Shown: positions 53,864 to 62,073, counted from the stretch's first letter. The stretch is 64,000 nucleotides of DNA from Cellulophaga omnivescoria (GCF_001999725.1 NZ_MDDP01000048.1:124001-188000), one strand, 5' to 3'. Notes: a model not told the origin generated them from the letters alone. A program made the numbers and translations.

Positions 53864-55062
53864 TTGTTTGTAATTGTTATTCGTTTTAAAATAAAAAGTA
53901 ACACCATACCAAGTACAGCTATACCTGTAATAGTATTCCAGGTAAATATATAACCATTATTTGCAATAGAGTGCATCCCAAAATTATGAGCAAAAATATG
54001 CGAAATAGAAAAAGCAATACTATACAATGCCATATATTCTCCTTGCTTACCGCGTTTAGAGCGTTCCATAGCAATTGCGTTAGAGAAAGGGAATGCTATC
54101 ATTTCTCCTAAAGTCATTAATAACATTCCAATAATTAAAATTCCAACCCAAGAGAAAACGTTTAGTAGCAGAAAGCTTAGTCCAACTAAAATTAAACCAA
54201 AAATAACATAGATAATTTTAGAGTATTTTAGTTTTTCTAAATATTTTATAAGAGGCATTTCAAAAGCAAATATTAAAAAACCGTTCATAGCCAATAATAA
54301 TCCAATTTTAAACTCGCTTAATTTATAGGCGTCACTATAATACACAGGTACTGTAGAAAAATATTGAACAAAGCAAAAACCAAATAATACCATAGCGGAT
54401 ATAAATACCCAATAATACCCGTCTAAATACGCAGATTTTGGATTTTCGTTTTTAGAGCTGTCCATAACTCGTGCTTTTTTAGGATTTAAAACCATAAGTA
54501 GTAAAATACTAGCCAATACGCAGGTTAAACCATCTACCCAAAAAAGGCCAATATAGCCTAAAGATGTAATTATAATACCACCCAAGGCAGGACCTGCGGA
54601 AAAACCTAGGTTAATAGCAAGTCTAATAAGTGTAACAGACCTTGTTTTGTTTTCTGGTTTACTGTAAGCAATTAAAGCAACAAAAGCTGCAGGTCTAAAG
54701 CAATCTGCAACAATCATAAGTATAAAAATACCTGCACAAATACTGTAGTAATCGTGTAAAAATTGAAGAAGAATAAATAGAATACCGCTAGTAAACAAAC
54801 TAAACAGCATTACTTTGTAATACCCAAACTTATCGGTTAAGGTGCCTCCAAGCCAAGAACCAATTAGTGAACCTGCTCCAAAGCAAGACATAACCACACC
54901 AACATTTTCAAACGTTAATCCTACATCGTTTTTTAAATAAAGCGATAAAAACGGAATAACCATTGTACCAGCTCTATTTATAAGGGTAATTAGTGCTAGC
55001 CACCAAACCTCTTTAGATAAACCCTTAAATGAGTCTATGTAGTTTGTGTATAGTTTTTTCAT
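53860..55062 (-). CDS. MFS transporter
   Basis: The 400-aa protein has 12 predicted membrane segments and the MFS signature between TM2 and TM3 'GSWLGGTLTDKFGYYKVML'. 'RSVTLIRLAINLGFSAGPAL' marks TM5, the antiporter-like motif C region. It is probably a drug or metabolite exporter. It precedes the DJ-1-like gene in a two-gene operon whose leader holds a Cys-rich short ORF and a terminator hairpin 13 bp before its ATG, implying attenuation. Confidence 0.92.
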   Translation of the reverse strand: MKKLYTNYIDSFKGLSKEVWWLALITLINRAGTMVIPFLSLYLKNDVGLTFENVGVVMSCFGAGSLIGSWLGGTLTDKFGYYKVMLFSLFTSGILFILLQFLHDYYSICAGIFILMIVADCFRPAAFVALIAYSKPENKTRSVTLIRLAINLGFSAGPALGGIIITSLGYIGLFWVDGLTCVLASILLLMVLNPKKARVMDSSKNENPKSAYLDGYYWVFISAMVLFGFCFVQYFSTVPVYYSDAYKLSEFKIGLLLAMNGFLIFAFEMPLIKYLEKLKYSKIIYVIFGLILVGLSFLLLNVFSWVGILIIGMLLMTLGEMIAFPFSNAIAMERSKRGKQGEYMALYSIAFSISHIFAHNFGMHSIANNGYIFTWNTITGIAVLGMVLLFILKRITITNK

Positions 55063-55073
55063 TTTGTAATTAA

Positions 55074-55108
55074 ATAAAAAAAAGCCTGACGATTTTCTCG
55101 CCAGGCTT
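55074..55108 (-). terminator. Terminator hairpin in the MFS gene leader (attenuator candidate)
   Basis: Read leftward, AAGCCTG-GCGAGAAAATCGT-CAGGCTT (stem with extra CGA/TCG pairs) is followed by eight U, ending about 13 bp before the MFS ATG at 55062. A terminator between a promoter region and its own gene, without any upstream gene on that strand, indicates transcription attenuation. Confidence 0.8.
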
Positions 55109-55137
55109 AGTATTAGTATAATATATCTATTTCAATA

Positions 55138-55209
55138 TTAAATACAGCAGCGCTGGCACCTTTTTAAGGTACAGATAACCACAGATTTATATATTGAACG
55201 TCTTTGCAT
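55138..55209 (-). CDS. Cys-rich leader peptide (23 aa) upstream of the MFS/DJ-1 operon
   Basis: On the minus strand a 23-codon ORF begins at ATG 55209 and stops at TAA 55140-55138, 29 bp before the terminator stem. The peptide begins MQRRSIYKSV and ends CTLKRCQRCCI, with four Cys codons among its last eleven, two adjacent, plus four Arg. It has no domain. Position and composition fit a leader peptide that couples ribosome progress (Cys-tRNA or Arg-tRNA supply, or a compound acting on the ribosome) to the downstream terminator. Function is inferred from layout only. Confidence 0.55.
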   Translation of the reverse strand: MQRRSIYKSVVICTLKRCQRCCI

Positions 55210-55286
55210 TTTTCTTTTATTCTAAAACAAAGCTAAGTAAAAAAGTAATAAGTTGTATTTTTACAGTATTAATTTAATGTAATAAA

Positions 55287-55937
55287 ATGAGGTATACTGT
55301 ATTTGTATTTATAATGGTATTGTTGAGTTGTAATGGTCAAAAAAAGTATCATACTAATGAGGTTGAAGAAAAAATTGCGGCAACAAAATCTGATAAGTTA
55401 AAAAGTATTTTAGAATATCATAAAAAGTTAAACGATGAATACAAAGATGCAAAAACATCTCCATTACCAAATAAGTACAGAAAAGATTTTGATGGTTTAG
55501 ATTTTTTTGAGCCAGATACCAACTATGTGGTAAAGGCTAGGTTAGAGTTGGCTTTAGGGGCAACTCCATTTTTAATGGCAACCACAACAAATCAGAGTCA
55601 AGAGTATAAATTATACGGAAGGTTATTTTTTAAATTAAACGGAAAAGATTTACAACTAGAAGTATATCAAAACCAACAATTAATAAAACAAGAAAAATAT
55701 AAAGATCATTTGTTTTTACCTTTTTTAGATAAAACAAATGGTAAAGAAACCTATGGTGGTGGTAGATACATAGAGCTGTCTGAGACAGATGAAGATTTTA
55801 TTATGGTAGATTTTAATAAGGCATACAACCCTTATTGTGCTTATAGTAAAAAATATTCTTGCCCAGTAGTGCCAATTGTAAATACATTGGATATAGAGGT
55901 TAGAGCAGGGGTAAAGGCATTTAACAAAGAGCATTAA
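55287..55937 (+). CDS. DUF1684-family lipoprotein
   Basis: The 216-aa protein has a lipobox ('IMVLLSC') and the DUF1684 pattern: 'LNDEYKDAKTSPLPNKYRKD', 'LDFFEPDTNYVVKARLEL', 'GRLFFKLNGKDLQLEVYQN', 'LFLPFLDKTNGKETYGGGRY', 'MVDFNKAYNPYCAYSKKYSC' and 'CPVVPIVNTLDIEVRAG'. The conserved NPYCAY...CP block is the family core. Its biochemical role is unknown. It diverges from the MFS operon leader and ends just before a terminator that serves the opposite strand. Confidence 0.87.
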   Translation: MRYTVFVFIMVLLSCNGQKKYHTNEVEEKIAATKSDKLKSILEYHKKLNDEYKDAKTSPLPNKYRKDFDGLDFFEPDTNYVVKARLELALGATPFLMATTTNQSQEYKLYGRLFFKLNGKDLQLEVYQNQQLIKQEKYKDHLFLPFLDKTNGKETYGGGRYIELSETDEDFIMVDFNKAYNPYCAYSKKYSCPVVPIVNTLDIEVRAGVKAFNKEH

Positions 55938-55940
55938 AAA

Positions 55941-55974
55941 GAAGAAAGCCTAGCGCACAAACTAGACTTTCTTC
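55941..55974 (-). terminator. Terminator for the leftward glnK-amt-porin unit
   Basis: GAAGAAAG..CTAG pairs with CTAG..CTTTCTTC around an 8-base loop. On the minus strand it ends with TTTTT, so it terminates the porin gene; it also stops the rightward DUF1684 gene weakly. Confidence 0.75.
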
Positions 55975-56006
55975 AACAACCAAACTATAAACTAAACTTA
56001 ATTTTT

Positions 56007-57023
56007 TTAAAAAGAATAAACTGCTGCAATTAAAAAGGTAGACAAGCTTTTTGAAGGATCGCCGTCGTTATCTAAAAACGGCTCGTTATTGCTCCAAGCA
56101 TCTAACCTAACCTCAGGTTTAATTGTTAAATCTTCAACAGTAAAACTAGCAGTTAATGTAGTAGCAAATACACTAGGTTCATCATCTAAGCCATCAATAA
56201 TTTGTGTAAAATACTCACCTCTTAATCCAAAAGAAGCAGTTTCTGATGCTTTAATTTGTGGGTATAATGCTACACCAGCAAATCCATTTCCATCGTTATC
56301 AGCATAAGCACCATTTATACCTAAGTAAAAACTATCAGATAAATCAAAACCACCTGTATAATCAATTTCAAAACCTAGGTTAGCAGTGTCATCATAATAA
56401 AGGTTTAAATATTGACCAGCATAACCTAATTGTGCTCCAAGAGCATATTGGCTAGTTAAATTATTATCTACATCTGTAACATTCATTACAGCAAGCATTA
56501 AGCTAAAATCATCAGATAATGTAAAATCGGCCTTTAAACCAGTATGAGAAAAAGGTCCGCTAGAGAATAAGTGAGATGTACTGTAATTAAAGTTACCTAC
56601 AGGAGAGATTACCTCATACCCTAAATAGGTGTTAAAACGACCCATTGTTAGTTTTGTTCCTTCACTTACATTCCAGTATGCGTATAATTGGTTAACATTT
56701 AACCCAGTAATGGCTTGTTCACCTCTTGGTCCAAAAACAAGATCTGCTACTGCACCGGTTTTTTCACCTTCATAACTAGCAATAATGTTAGCCATACCAA
56801 GTGCAAAACCAGTTTCGTTTGCAAATGATGTTAAAGGAGCTAAATACTCTCCGTCTACTGCTTTATCATCTGCACTTAAATTTGTTCTAAAATAAGCATC
56901 TACAGATCCGCTAAACTCTAATTTTTTTTCTTCTTCTTCCTGAGCAAATATTAATGCTGAAGATAACATCATTATTGAAAATGATAATTTTTTTAAGTAA
57001 TTTGTTGTCGTATTCAATTTCAT
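56007..57023 (-). CDS. Outer-membrane beta-barrel porin linked to ammonium transport
   Basis: The 338-aa protein has a signal peptide ('LSFSIMMLSSALIFAQ') and alternating beta strands with Gly/Tyr/Phe-rich turns ('SGSVDAYFRTNLS', 'ALGMANIIASYEGEKTG', 'MGRFNTYLGYEVISP', 'GLKADFTLSDDFSLMLAVMN'). It ends in an aromatic residue (SF) as outer-membrane barrels do. It is a Bacteroidetes porin of the kind often found beside amt/glnK. It is preceded by amt on the same strand with a 116-bp gap that carries two hairpins, so it may be made at a different level. Ammonium or glutamine passage is an inference. Confidence 0.85.
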   Translation of the reverse strand: MKLNTTTNYLKKLSFSIMMLSSALIFAQEEEEKKLEFSGSVDAYFRTNLSADDKAVDGEYLAPLTSFANETGFALGMANIIASYEGEKTGAVADLVFGPRGEQAITGLNVNQLYAYWNVSEGTKLTMGRFNTYLGYEVISPVGNFNYSTSHLFSSGPFSHTGLKADFTLSDDFSLMLAVMNVTDVDNNLTSQYALGAQLGYAGQYLNLYYDDTANLGFEIDYTGGFDLSDSFYLGINGAYADNDGNGFAGVALYPQIKASETASFGLRGEYFTQIIDGLDDEPSVFATTLTASFTVEDLTIKPEVRLDAWSNNEPFLDNDGDPSKSLSTFLIAAVYSF

Positions 57024-57036
57024 ATCAAATAAATTG

Positions 57037-57060
57037 TAAACCCTTTATTTTAAGGGGTTT
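57037..57060. repeat. Hairpin in porin leader
   Basis: AAACCC..TTTATTTTAA..GGGGTTT forms a short stem 14 bp before the porin ATG. No U-run in the porin direction, so control of translation or mRNA stability is more likely than termination. Confidence 0.4.
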
Positions 57061-57098
57061 GTTAGTGATTTTATTTTTTGTTTTTGAAACATTTTATG

Positions 57099-57128
57099 AC
57101 GGAGCGTTCTGCAAAACGCTCCGTTTTT
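57099..57128. terminator. GC-rich hairpin between amt and porin
   Basis: ACGGAGCGTT (57099-57108) pairs with AACGCTCCGT (57115-57124). T5 follows on the plus strand; on the coding (minus) strand it is preceded by A5 and followed by CATAAAATG. It may partly terminate or protect the glnK-amt transcript before the porin gene. Confidence 0.6.
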
Positions 57129-57139
57129 GTTTCTTTTAT

Positions 57140-58420
57140 TTATTTTTCTGTTGTTGTAAACTCTGGGTATACCTCAATATCGTGTTCATGAACATCTAAA
57201 CCTTCTAACTCTTCTTGTTTAGAAACTCTTAAACCAATAGTTTTCTTTAGTATAAAAAGTATAATAAATGTGGTTACTGCTGCCCATAAAATGTAAGCTA
57301 AAGAACCGTATGTTTGTACTAGTAATAAGCTAGCCCCACCGCCGCTTAGTAGTCCGCCATCTAAAGCAAAAACACCAACTAAAACAGTACCAATAAAACC
57401 ACATACACCGTGTACAGATATTGCACCTACTGGATCATCAATTTTTAATTTTCTATCTATAAACTCAATAGAAAGTACAACTGCTATTCCACAGATAAGG
57501 CCTATTGCTAATGCTCCCCATGCGTTTACAGCACCACAACCAGCAGTAATACCTACTAAACCAGCTAAAGCACCGTTTAATGTCATAGAAATATCTGGTT
57601 TACCATATTTAATCCAAGTAAAAAATAAGGCAGCAACAGCACCAATAGCAGCAGCTAAGTTTGTATTTATAATTACACTACCAGCGGCAACAGTATCAGA
57701 TCCACCCCATGCAAGTTGAGATCCACCATTAAAGCCAAACCAACCTAACCATAGGATAAATACACCTAATGCACCAAGTATCATGTTATGTCCTGGAATT
57801 ACGTTCACTTTACCATCTGTATATTTACCTATACGCGGGCCAACCATAATTGCAGCAACTAAAGCTGCGCCACCACCAACTGCGTGTACTACAGAAGAAC
57901 CTGCAAAGTCTACAAAACCAGCAACATTTAACCAAGCATTATCATCAAAAGGCCAGTACCAACTACCCGAAATAGGATATATAATTGTTGTTAAAATGGC
58001 AGAATATATAAGGTATGTAGAGAATTTTGTACGCCCTGCTATAGCTCCAGATACTATTGTAGCAGCAGTAGCGCAAAATACTGTTTGAAAAAATAAGTTA
58101 TACCAATCGTCTGCAGAAAAGAAAAAATACCCTTGTTCTGCTGGGCTTAATCTAAAAAATCCGCCTAAAACAGTATCGCTACCATACATAATTCCGTAAC
58201 CTACAGCCCAGAACATTAAGGAACCTACGCAAAGGTCCATAATGTTTTTCATTATTATGTTACCAGAGTTTTTACTGCGTGTAAAGCCAACTTCTACTAA
58301 TGTAAAACCAGCTTGCATAAAAAATACTAAAATGGCAGCTATTGTTATCCATAATGCACCCATATCACTGTTGATGCTTTCAACAGCTTTACTTAGTGCT
58401 TCTTGTTGTTCGTTAATCAT
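57140..58420 (-). CDS. amt: Ammonium transporter (Amt)
   Basis: The 426-aa protein has 11 membrane segments of the Amt/Rh fold: 'WITIAAILVFFMQAGFTLVE', 'GFTRSKNSGNIIMKNIMDL', 'MFWAVGYGIMYG', 'DFAGSSVVHAVGGGAALVAA' with the first pore His, 'FILWLGWFGFNGGSQLAWGG', and 'DPVGAISVHGVCGFIGTVLV' with the second pore His. The cytoplasmic tail 'RVSKQEELEGLDVHEHDIEV' is the usual GlnK contact region. It follows glnK by 32 bp on the same strand; a PII-Amt pair under nitrogen control is standard. Confidence 0.96.
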   Translation of the reverse strand: MINEQQEALSKAVESINSDMGALWITIAAILVFFMQAGFTLVEVGFTRSKNSGNIIMKNIMDLCVGSLMFWAVGYGIMYGSDTVLGGFFRLSPAEQGYFFFSADDWYNLFFQTVFCATAATIVSGAIAGRTKFSTYLIYSAILTTIIYPISGSWYWPFDDNAWLNVAGFVDFAGSSVVHAVGGGAALVAAIMVGPRIGKYTDGKVNVIPGHNMILGALGVFILWLGWFGFNGGSQLAWGGSDTVAAGSVIINTNLAAAIGAVAALFFTWIKYGKPDISMTLNGALAGLVGITAGCGAVNAWGALAIGLICGIAVVLSIEFIDRKLKIDDPVGAISVHGVCGFIGTVLVGVFALDGGLLSGGGASLLLVQTYGSLAYILWAAVTTFIILFILKKTIGLRVSKQEELEGLDVHEHDIEVYPEFTTTEK

Positions 58421-58452
58421 AATTTTAAATTTTTAATAGTGTCTTGGTTTGG

Positions 58453-58791
58453 TTAGTTTATTCCTGCGTGACCGTTTTCTTTGGTTCTAATACGGTAAGC
58501 GTCTATAATTTCAGATACAAATATTTTTCCGTCTCCTACATTGCCTGTGTAAGCAGCATCTAAAATTGTATTTACAGTTTTTTCTAAAAATTCATCAGAA
58601 ACTATAATAGATAAGTATCTTCTTTGAATATCAGATGTGCTGTAAGATATTCCTCGGTATACATGTCCTTGTTTTTCGTTTCCAACTCCAGTAACATCCC
58701 AGTAGCTAAAAAAGTTTACTTCAATTTGGTGTAGTGCTTTTTTAACATCATCAAATTGAGATTTTCTAATAATTGCTTCAATTTTTTTCAT
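58453..58791 (-). CDS. glnK: Nitrogen regulatory protein P-II (GlnK)
   Basis: The 112-aa PII protein gates the neighbouring ammonium channel. Features: 'MKKIEAIIRKSQFDDVKKAL' N-terminus, a T-loop region 'KQGHVYRGISYSTSDIQRRY' and the C-terminal 'TGNVGDGKIFVSEIIDAYRI' ATP-site signature. The T-loop is Bacteroidetes-like; a Tyr in the position of the uridylylation site is present within 'ISYSTSD' but whether it is modified is unknown. Its leader contains two inverted repeats but no clear sigma-54 -24/-12 element. Confidence 0.95.
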   Translation of the reverse strand: MKKIEAIIRKSQFDDVKKALHQIEVNFFSYWDVTGVGNEKQGHVYRGISYSTSDIQRRYLSIIVSDEFLEKTVNTILDAAYTGNVGDGKIFVSEIIDAYRIRTKENGHAGIN

Positions 58792-58886
58792 ATCGTTTAG
58801 TTATTTACAGGGTAAATGTATTTAATAATGATAAAGACCCTATAATTTTTATGGGTACTTTTTTAATTTTTATGATATAAATAAAA

Positions 58887-58911
58887 TTAACCCCATTTTA
58901 AATAGGGGTAA
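58887..58911. promoter_or_regulatory. Inverted repeat ACCCC-N9-GGGGT in glnK upstream region
   Basis: TTAACCCC and GGGGTAA flank an AT-rich spacer about 100 bp before the glnK start; a smaller ACCCAT/ATAGGGT repeat lies nearer. The 251-bp gap is otherwise AT-rich without recognised elements. A nitrogen-regulator site is possible; not proven. Confidence 0.4.
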
Positions 58912-59042
58912 TGTAATATTATTTTAATTTTTTATTAAAATGATATTTAAAAAATGGAATAAATAGAAACCAAGGAGTATTACAGCATAAATTATTGCTG
59001 TAGAGGTGTAATATTGCGAAAAGAATGATTTTTTGTGAAATA

Positions 59043-59414
59043 TTATAAGGATTTAGAAATCCAAAACCCGCCAATTACGGCAAAAATACCAATGGCAATA
59101 CTTAATAAAGTATAAAAAGTAAAATGTAGAAAGTCTCCGGTTTTTAATAAAGATTGGTTTTCTAGTGCAAAAGTAGAAAAGGTGGTAAACCCTCCACAAA
59201 AACCAGTAGCTAATAATAAAGCTTGATTTTCTGTAAGGTAATTACCTTTTAAAGTTAAGCCAATAATAAAGCCAATAAGTAAACTACCTATTATATTAAC
59301 TAAAAAAGTTCCTAAAAAATAAGGTTGAAATGAATTATTTAGTGTTTTGCTTATAAGAAAACGCAATACACTACCTGCACCTCCACCTAAAAAAACAAGT
59401 AACAACTGTTTCAT
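59043..59414 (-). CDS. crcB: Fluoride exporter CrcB/Fluc
   Basis: The 123-aa protein is a four-helix Fluc channel subunit. It shows 'LLLVFLGGGAGSVLRFLISK' at the N-terminus, 'GTFLVNIIGSLLIGFIIGLT' with the conserved Asn, and 'LATGFCGGFTTFSTFALENQ' with the Phe-box and Thr-rich motif of the family. It works as a homodimer in the inner membrane. I do not see a fluoride riboswitch upstream. It is followed on the same strand-side by nothing close, so it seems monocistronic. Confidence 0.95.
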   Translation of the reverse strand: MKQLLLVFLGGGAGSVLRFLISKTLNNSFQPYFLGTFLVNIIGSLLIGFIIGLTLKGNYLTENQALLLATGFCGGFTTFSTFALENQSLLKTGDFLHFTFYTLLSIAIGIFAVIGGFWISKSL

Positions 59415-59433
59415 ACCTTACAAAGGTAAAAAA

Positions 59434-59613
59434 CTATATTGCTTTTTTGTATTTTGTAGAGATTATATTAAGCGGGTATACTTTAGCCGTTGTTTGTGAT
59501 GTAGGTTTACTAACAGGTTTTTTAACTTTAGCATTATTACGATTAACACTAAACACTAAAAGTAAGGCATTAACGGCCACAAGAATAAATAAAATGTTAA
59601 GAAAAATAGTCAT
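59434..59613 (-). CDS. Small single-pass membrane protein (59 aa)
   Basis: A 59-codon ORF from ATG 59613 to TAG 59434 encodes an N-terminal hydrophobic helix 'TIFLNILFILVAVNALLLVF', followed by a polar tail 'SVNRNNAKVKKPVSKPTSQT' ending 'STKYKKAI'. Codon use (GTT, TTA, AAA) matches the chromosome. It ends 20 bp before the crcB start on the same strand, so it may be its operon partner upstream. A real gene is plausible but not certain; role unknown. Confidence 0.55.
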   Translation of the reverse strand: MTIFLNILFILVAVNALLLVFSVNRNNAKVKKPVSKPTSQTTAKVYPLNIISTKYKKAI

Positions 59614-59729
59614 TTAACAGAATTTGTTATCAGTACAACGCAAAAATACGTTTTTTCTTACACTATAACGAAGAAAGCCTATTTTTTGTTGTGTGTTGCT
59701 TGATTTTTGTTGTGAACGGTAAAAAAGCG

Positions 59730-59918
59730 TTAATTTTTTAGAAATTGTTTAATAATAAACAATGATATTATGAAGATAATAAAGGTAATGGCTACCCATT
59801 TTACACCAGAATAGTTTTTTAAATGTAATTTTTTGTCTCTTTTATATGTAATTACAATAATAATAGTAAAAACAATAACAAAAAGAGCGGCAAATATATA
59901 TTGTCCGGTGGTAAACAT
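59730..59918 (-). CDS. Small two-helix membrane protein
   Basis: ATG 59918 gives 62 residues with two hydrophobic segments ('YIFAALFVIVFTIIIVITY' and 'WVAITFIIFIISLFIIKQF') separated by basic 'KRDKKLHLKNYSG'. It is a typical flavobacterial small inner-membrane protein of unknown function. It diverges from the pyrophosphohydrolase gene with a 39-bp gap; the longer frame from 59957 would overlap the promoter space of that neighbour and is less likely. Confidence 0.7.
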   Translation of the reverse strand: MFTTGQYIFAALFVIVFTIIIVITYKRDKKLHLKNYSGVKWVAITFIIFIISLFIIKQFLKN

Positions 59919-59957
59919 ATTTCTATTTTTGTGCAAAACTAACGTAAAATTATACAA

Positions 59958-60344
59958 ATGAAAAATAAACTTAAAGCGGTAGAGTTATTTCATAAATCTT
60001 TTGGAGCTGGTGTTTCTGAAGAATTAAAAGCAGATTTAGGACAGCAAAAAAATTTATTGCGCTTTAACCTTATGGATGAAGAAAATAAGGAGTACTTAGA
60101 AGCGGCTAATAATAATGATATGGTTGAAGTTGCAGATGCTTTGGGTGATATGCTTTATATTTTATGTGGTACAATATTAGAACATGGTATGCAGTATAAA
60201 ATTGAAGAAGTTTTTGATGAAATACAGCGTAGTAATATGAGTAAGCTTGGAGCAGATGGTAAGCCTGTATACAGAGAAGATGGAAAAATTTTAAAAGGCC
60301 CTAATTACTTTAAGCCTAGTATAGAAAGTATTCTTAATAAATAA
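59958..60344 (+). CDS. MazG/PRA-PH-like nucleotide pyrophosphohydrolase
   Basis: The 128-aa all-alpha protein resembles the phosphoribosyl-ATP pyrophosphohydrolase (HisE)-like/MazG superfamily. 'LMDEENKEYLEAANNNDMVE' and 'VADALGDMLYILCGTILEHG' supply the ExxE...(E)xxD metal ligands, and 'SNMSKLGADGKPVYREDGKI' is the conserved loop after the helices. It is predicted to hydrolyse a (d)NTP or nucleotide-sugar-like substrate to a monophosphate. It ends before a bidirectional terminator shared with ilvE. Confidence 0.9.
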   Translation: MKNKLKAVELFHKSFGAGVSEELKADLGQQKNLLRFNLMDEENKEYLEAANNNDMVEVADALGDMLYILCGTILEHGMQYKIEEVFDEIQRSNMSKLGADGKPVYREDGKILKGPNYFKPSIESILNK

Positions 60345-60372
60345 AAAAAGTGCCTAATTAGGCACTTTTTTA
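60345..60372. terminator. Bidirectional terminator between convergent genes
   Basis: AAAAAGTGCC and GGCACTTTTT pair around TAATTA, with A-run and T-run on the two sides. It serves the rightward pyrophosphohydrolase and the leftward aminotransferase. Confidence 0.92.
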
Positions 60373-60394
60373 ATATTATATAGGTAACATAAGG

Positions 60395-61462
60395 TTATTC
60401 AACCTTAAAACGCCATCCAAATTTATCTTCAGCTTTGTTATACTGTATACTTGTAATGCGGTTTTTTAATAAAGTAGCGTAACTATCTTCTACATTTGGT
60501 AACATATAATCATTATCTCTAAACCCAAAACCTGCAATAGGAGAAATTACAGCAGCAGTACCTGCACCAAACATTTCTTTTAAACTGCCATCATTTGCAG
60601 CATCTACTAATTCTTGTACTTTTATTTTACGTACTTCAGTTTTTATACCTTCGTCTTCAGCAATTTTTAAAATACTTTTACGCGTAATACCATCTAAAAT
60701 ACGGTCACTAGTAGGACACGTTAATAAAGTATCATTAATACGAACAAAAACATTCATTGCGCCAGCTTCTTCAATATACTCGTGTGTATTGTCATCTGTC
60801 CAAATTACCTGTTGGTATCCTTTGTCCTGTGCAAGTTTAGTTGGGTAAAATTGGCCAGCATAGTTACCACCTGCTTTAGCAAAACCAACGCCACCGTTTG
60901 CAGATCTAGAATACGTTTCTTCAATAAGTACTTTTACTTCGCCAGAAAAGTAAGAGCCAGAAGGGGCTCCACAAATAACAAACTTGTATTCATCTGCTGG
61001 TGATGCGTGAAAACCTAAGCCTGTAGCAAAAATAAATGGTCTTATATATAGTGAGCTTCCTGCAGATTGAGGAATCCAATCGCTATCCGTTTTTAATAAT
61101 GCTTTAAGACCTTCCATAAAATAACTCTCTGGAATTTCTGGAATAGCTAATCTTTTTGCAGATAAATTTAAACGTTTGTGATTGTCTAAAGGACGAAACA
61201 TCCAAATGGTGTCTTGTTCATCCTTGTAGGCTTTCATTCCTTCAAAAATAGATTGACCATAGTGAAAAATTTTAGCAGAAGGGTCTAAAGAAATTGGCTG
61301 ATAAGGCACAACCTTAGGAGCTTCCCAAGCGCCATTTTTGTAATCACAGACCAACATATGATCCATATAAATACTTCCAAACGAAAGATTATTAAAATCA
61401 ACATCGTTTATTTTAGTGTTTTTTGTTTTTTCTACACTAATTTGGTTTGTAGTAACATCCAT
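60395..61462 (-). CDS. ilvE: Branched-chain amino acid aminotransferase
   Basis: IlvE transaminates Leu/Ile/Val with 2-oxoglutarate. The 355-aa type II (eukaryote-like) enzyme has 'YGQSIFEGMKAYKDEQDTIW', 'PQSAGSSLYIRPFIFATG', the PLP lysine region 'VGFAKAGGNYAGQFYPTKLA', 'EEAGAMNVFVRI' and 'GAGTAAVISPIAGFGFRD'. It diverges from the DUF4920 lipoprotein gene; a 12-bp palindrome lies in that 107-bp gap. Confidence 0.95.
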   Translation of the reverse strand: MDVTTNQISVEKTKNTKINDVDFNNLSFGSIYMDHMLVCDYKNGAWEAPKVVPYQPISLDPSAKIFHYGQSIFEGMKAYKDEQDTIWMFRPLDNHKRLNLSAKRLAIPEIPESYFMEGLKALLKTDSDWIPQSAGSSLYIRPFIFATGLGFHASPADEYKFVICGAPSGSYFSGEVKVLIEETYSRSANGGVGFAKAGGNYAGQFYPTKLAQDKGYQQVIWTDDNTHEYIEEAGAMNVFVRINDTLLTCPTSDRILDGITRKSILKIAEDEGIKTEVRKIKVQELVDAANDGSLKEMFGAGTAAVISPIAGFGFRDNDYMLPNVEDSYATLLKNRITSIQYNKAEDKFGWRFKVE

Positions 61463-61501
61463 AGTATTCAGAATTTAAGTTCATAAAATTAATCAATTAT
61501 C

Positions 61502-61513
61502 AGTACTAGTACT
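61502..61513. promoter_or_regulatory. 12-bp palindrome AGTACTAGTACT
   Basis: A perfect palindrome 40 bp upstream of ilvE and 57 bp upstream of the divergent lipoprotein gene. It contains the ACTAGTA core seen in the GntR operator candidate at 4378. Operator role is speculative. Confidence 0.3.
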
Positions 61514-61569
61514 TCTTTTTTAGATTAAAAATGTCCAAATTTGCATTCTATCACTAAATTTTATCAGAT

Positions 61570-62073
61570 ATGAAAAGTTTTAACATTTTGCTTGTAGTAA
61601 TTTTATTGTTTATGTCTTGCAAAGAGGCAAAAAAAGAAACCGTAGTTCAGGAACCTGAGCAAAAAATAGAAGAATTAGCATCTTTTGGTGAAAAAATTAC
61701 AGAAGATAATGCTAAAGTTACTAAAGAAATGGCATCTGTATACCATAATTTAGCAGTTGCAGATACGGTAACAACAAAATTTAAAGGCAAGGTATTAGAT
61801 GTTTGTCAGTCTAAAGGTTGTTGGATGAAGTTAGATTTGGGGGGCGGTGAGCAAGCTATGGTTAAGTTTAAAGATTATGGTTTTTTTATGCCAAAAGATA
61901 TTACAGGTAAAGAAGTTATTGTAAACGGTAAAGCATTTATAGAGCAAATGTCTGTAGATGAACAACAACACTATGCAGAAGATGGTGGGGCAACTAAAGA
62001 AGAAATAGCGCAAATAACAACGCCAAAAAAAACGTACAGGTTTCAGGCAGATGGTGTGCTTTTAAAAGAGTAA
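61570..62073 (+). CDS. DUF4920-family lipoprotein
   Basis: The 167-aa protein has a lipobox ('LLFMSC') and the DUF4920 core: 'TTKFKGKVLDVCQSKGCWMK' with the conserved C-x(4)-C-W, 'MVKFKDYGFFMPKDITGKEV' and 'YRFQADGVLLKE'. The two Cys and the OB-fold-like strand pattern suggest a metal- or disulfide-containing periplasmic domain; function unknown. mnmD begins 4 bp after its stop, so they may be co-transcribed. Confidence 0.9.
   Translation: MKSFNILLVVILLFMSCKEAKKETVVQEPEQKIEELASFGEKITEDNAKVTKEMASVYHNLAVADTVTTKFKGKVLDVCQSKGCWMKLDLGGGEQAMVKFKDYGFFMPKDITGKEVIVNGKAFIEQMSVDEQQHYAEDGGATKEEIAQITTPKKTYRFQADGVLLKE

Noticed and set aside
58792-59042. Sigma-54 promoter for glnK-amt
   Set aside because: No TGGC-N10-GC spaced element was found on the relevant strand; only AT-rich sequence and two inverted repeats.
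59415-59460. Fluoride riboswitch or other riboswitch upstream of crcB
   Set aside because: The leader is only 20 bp before another short frame and shows no conserved riboswitch pattern I can recognise.
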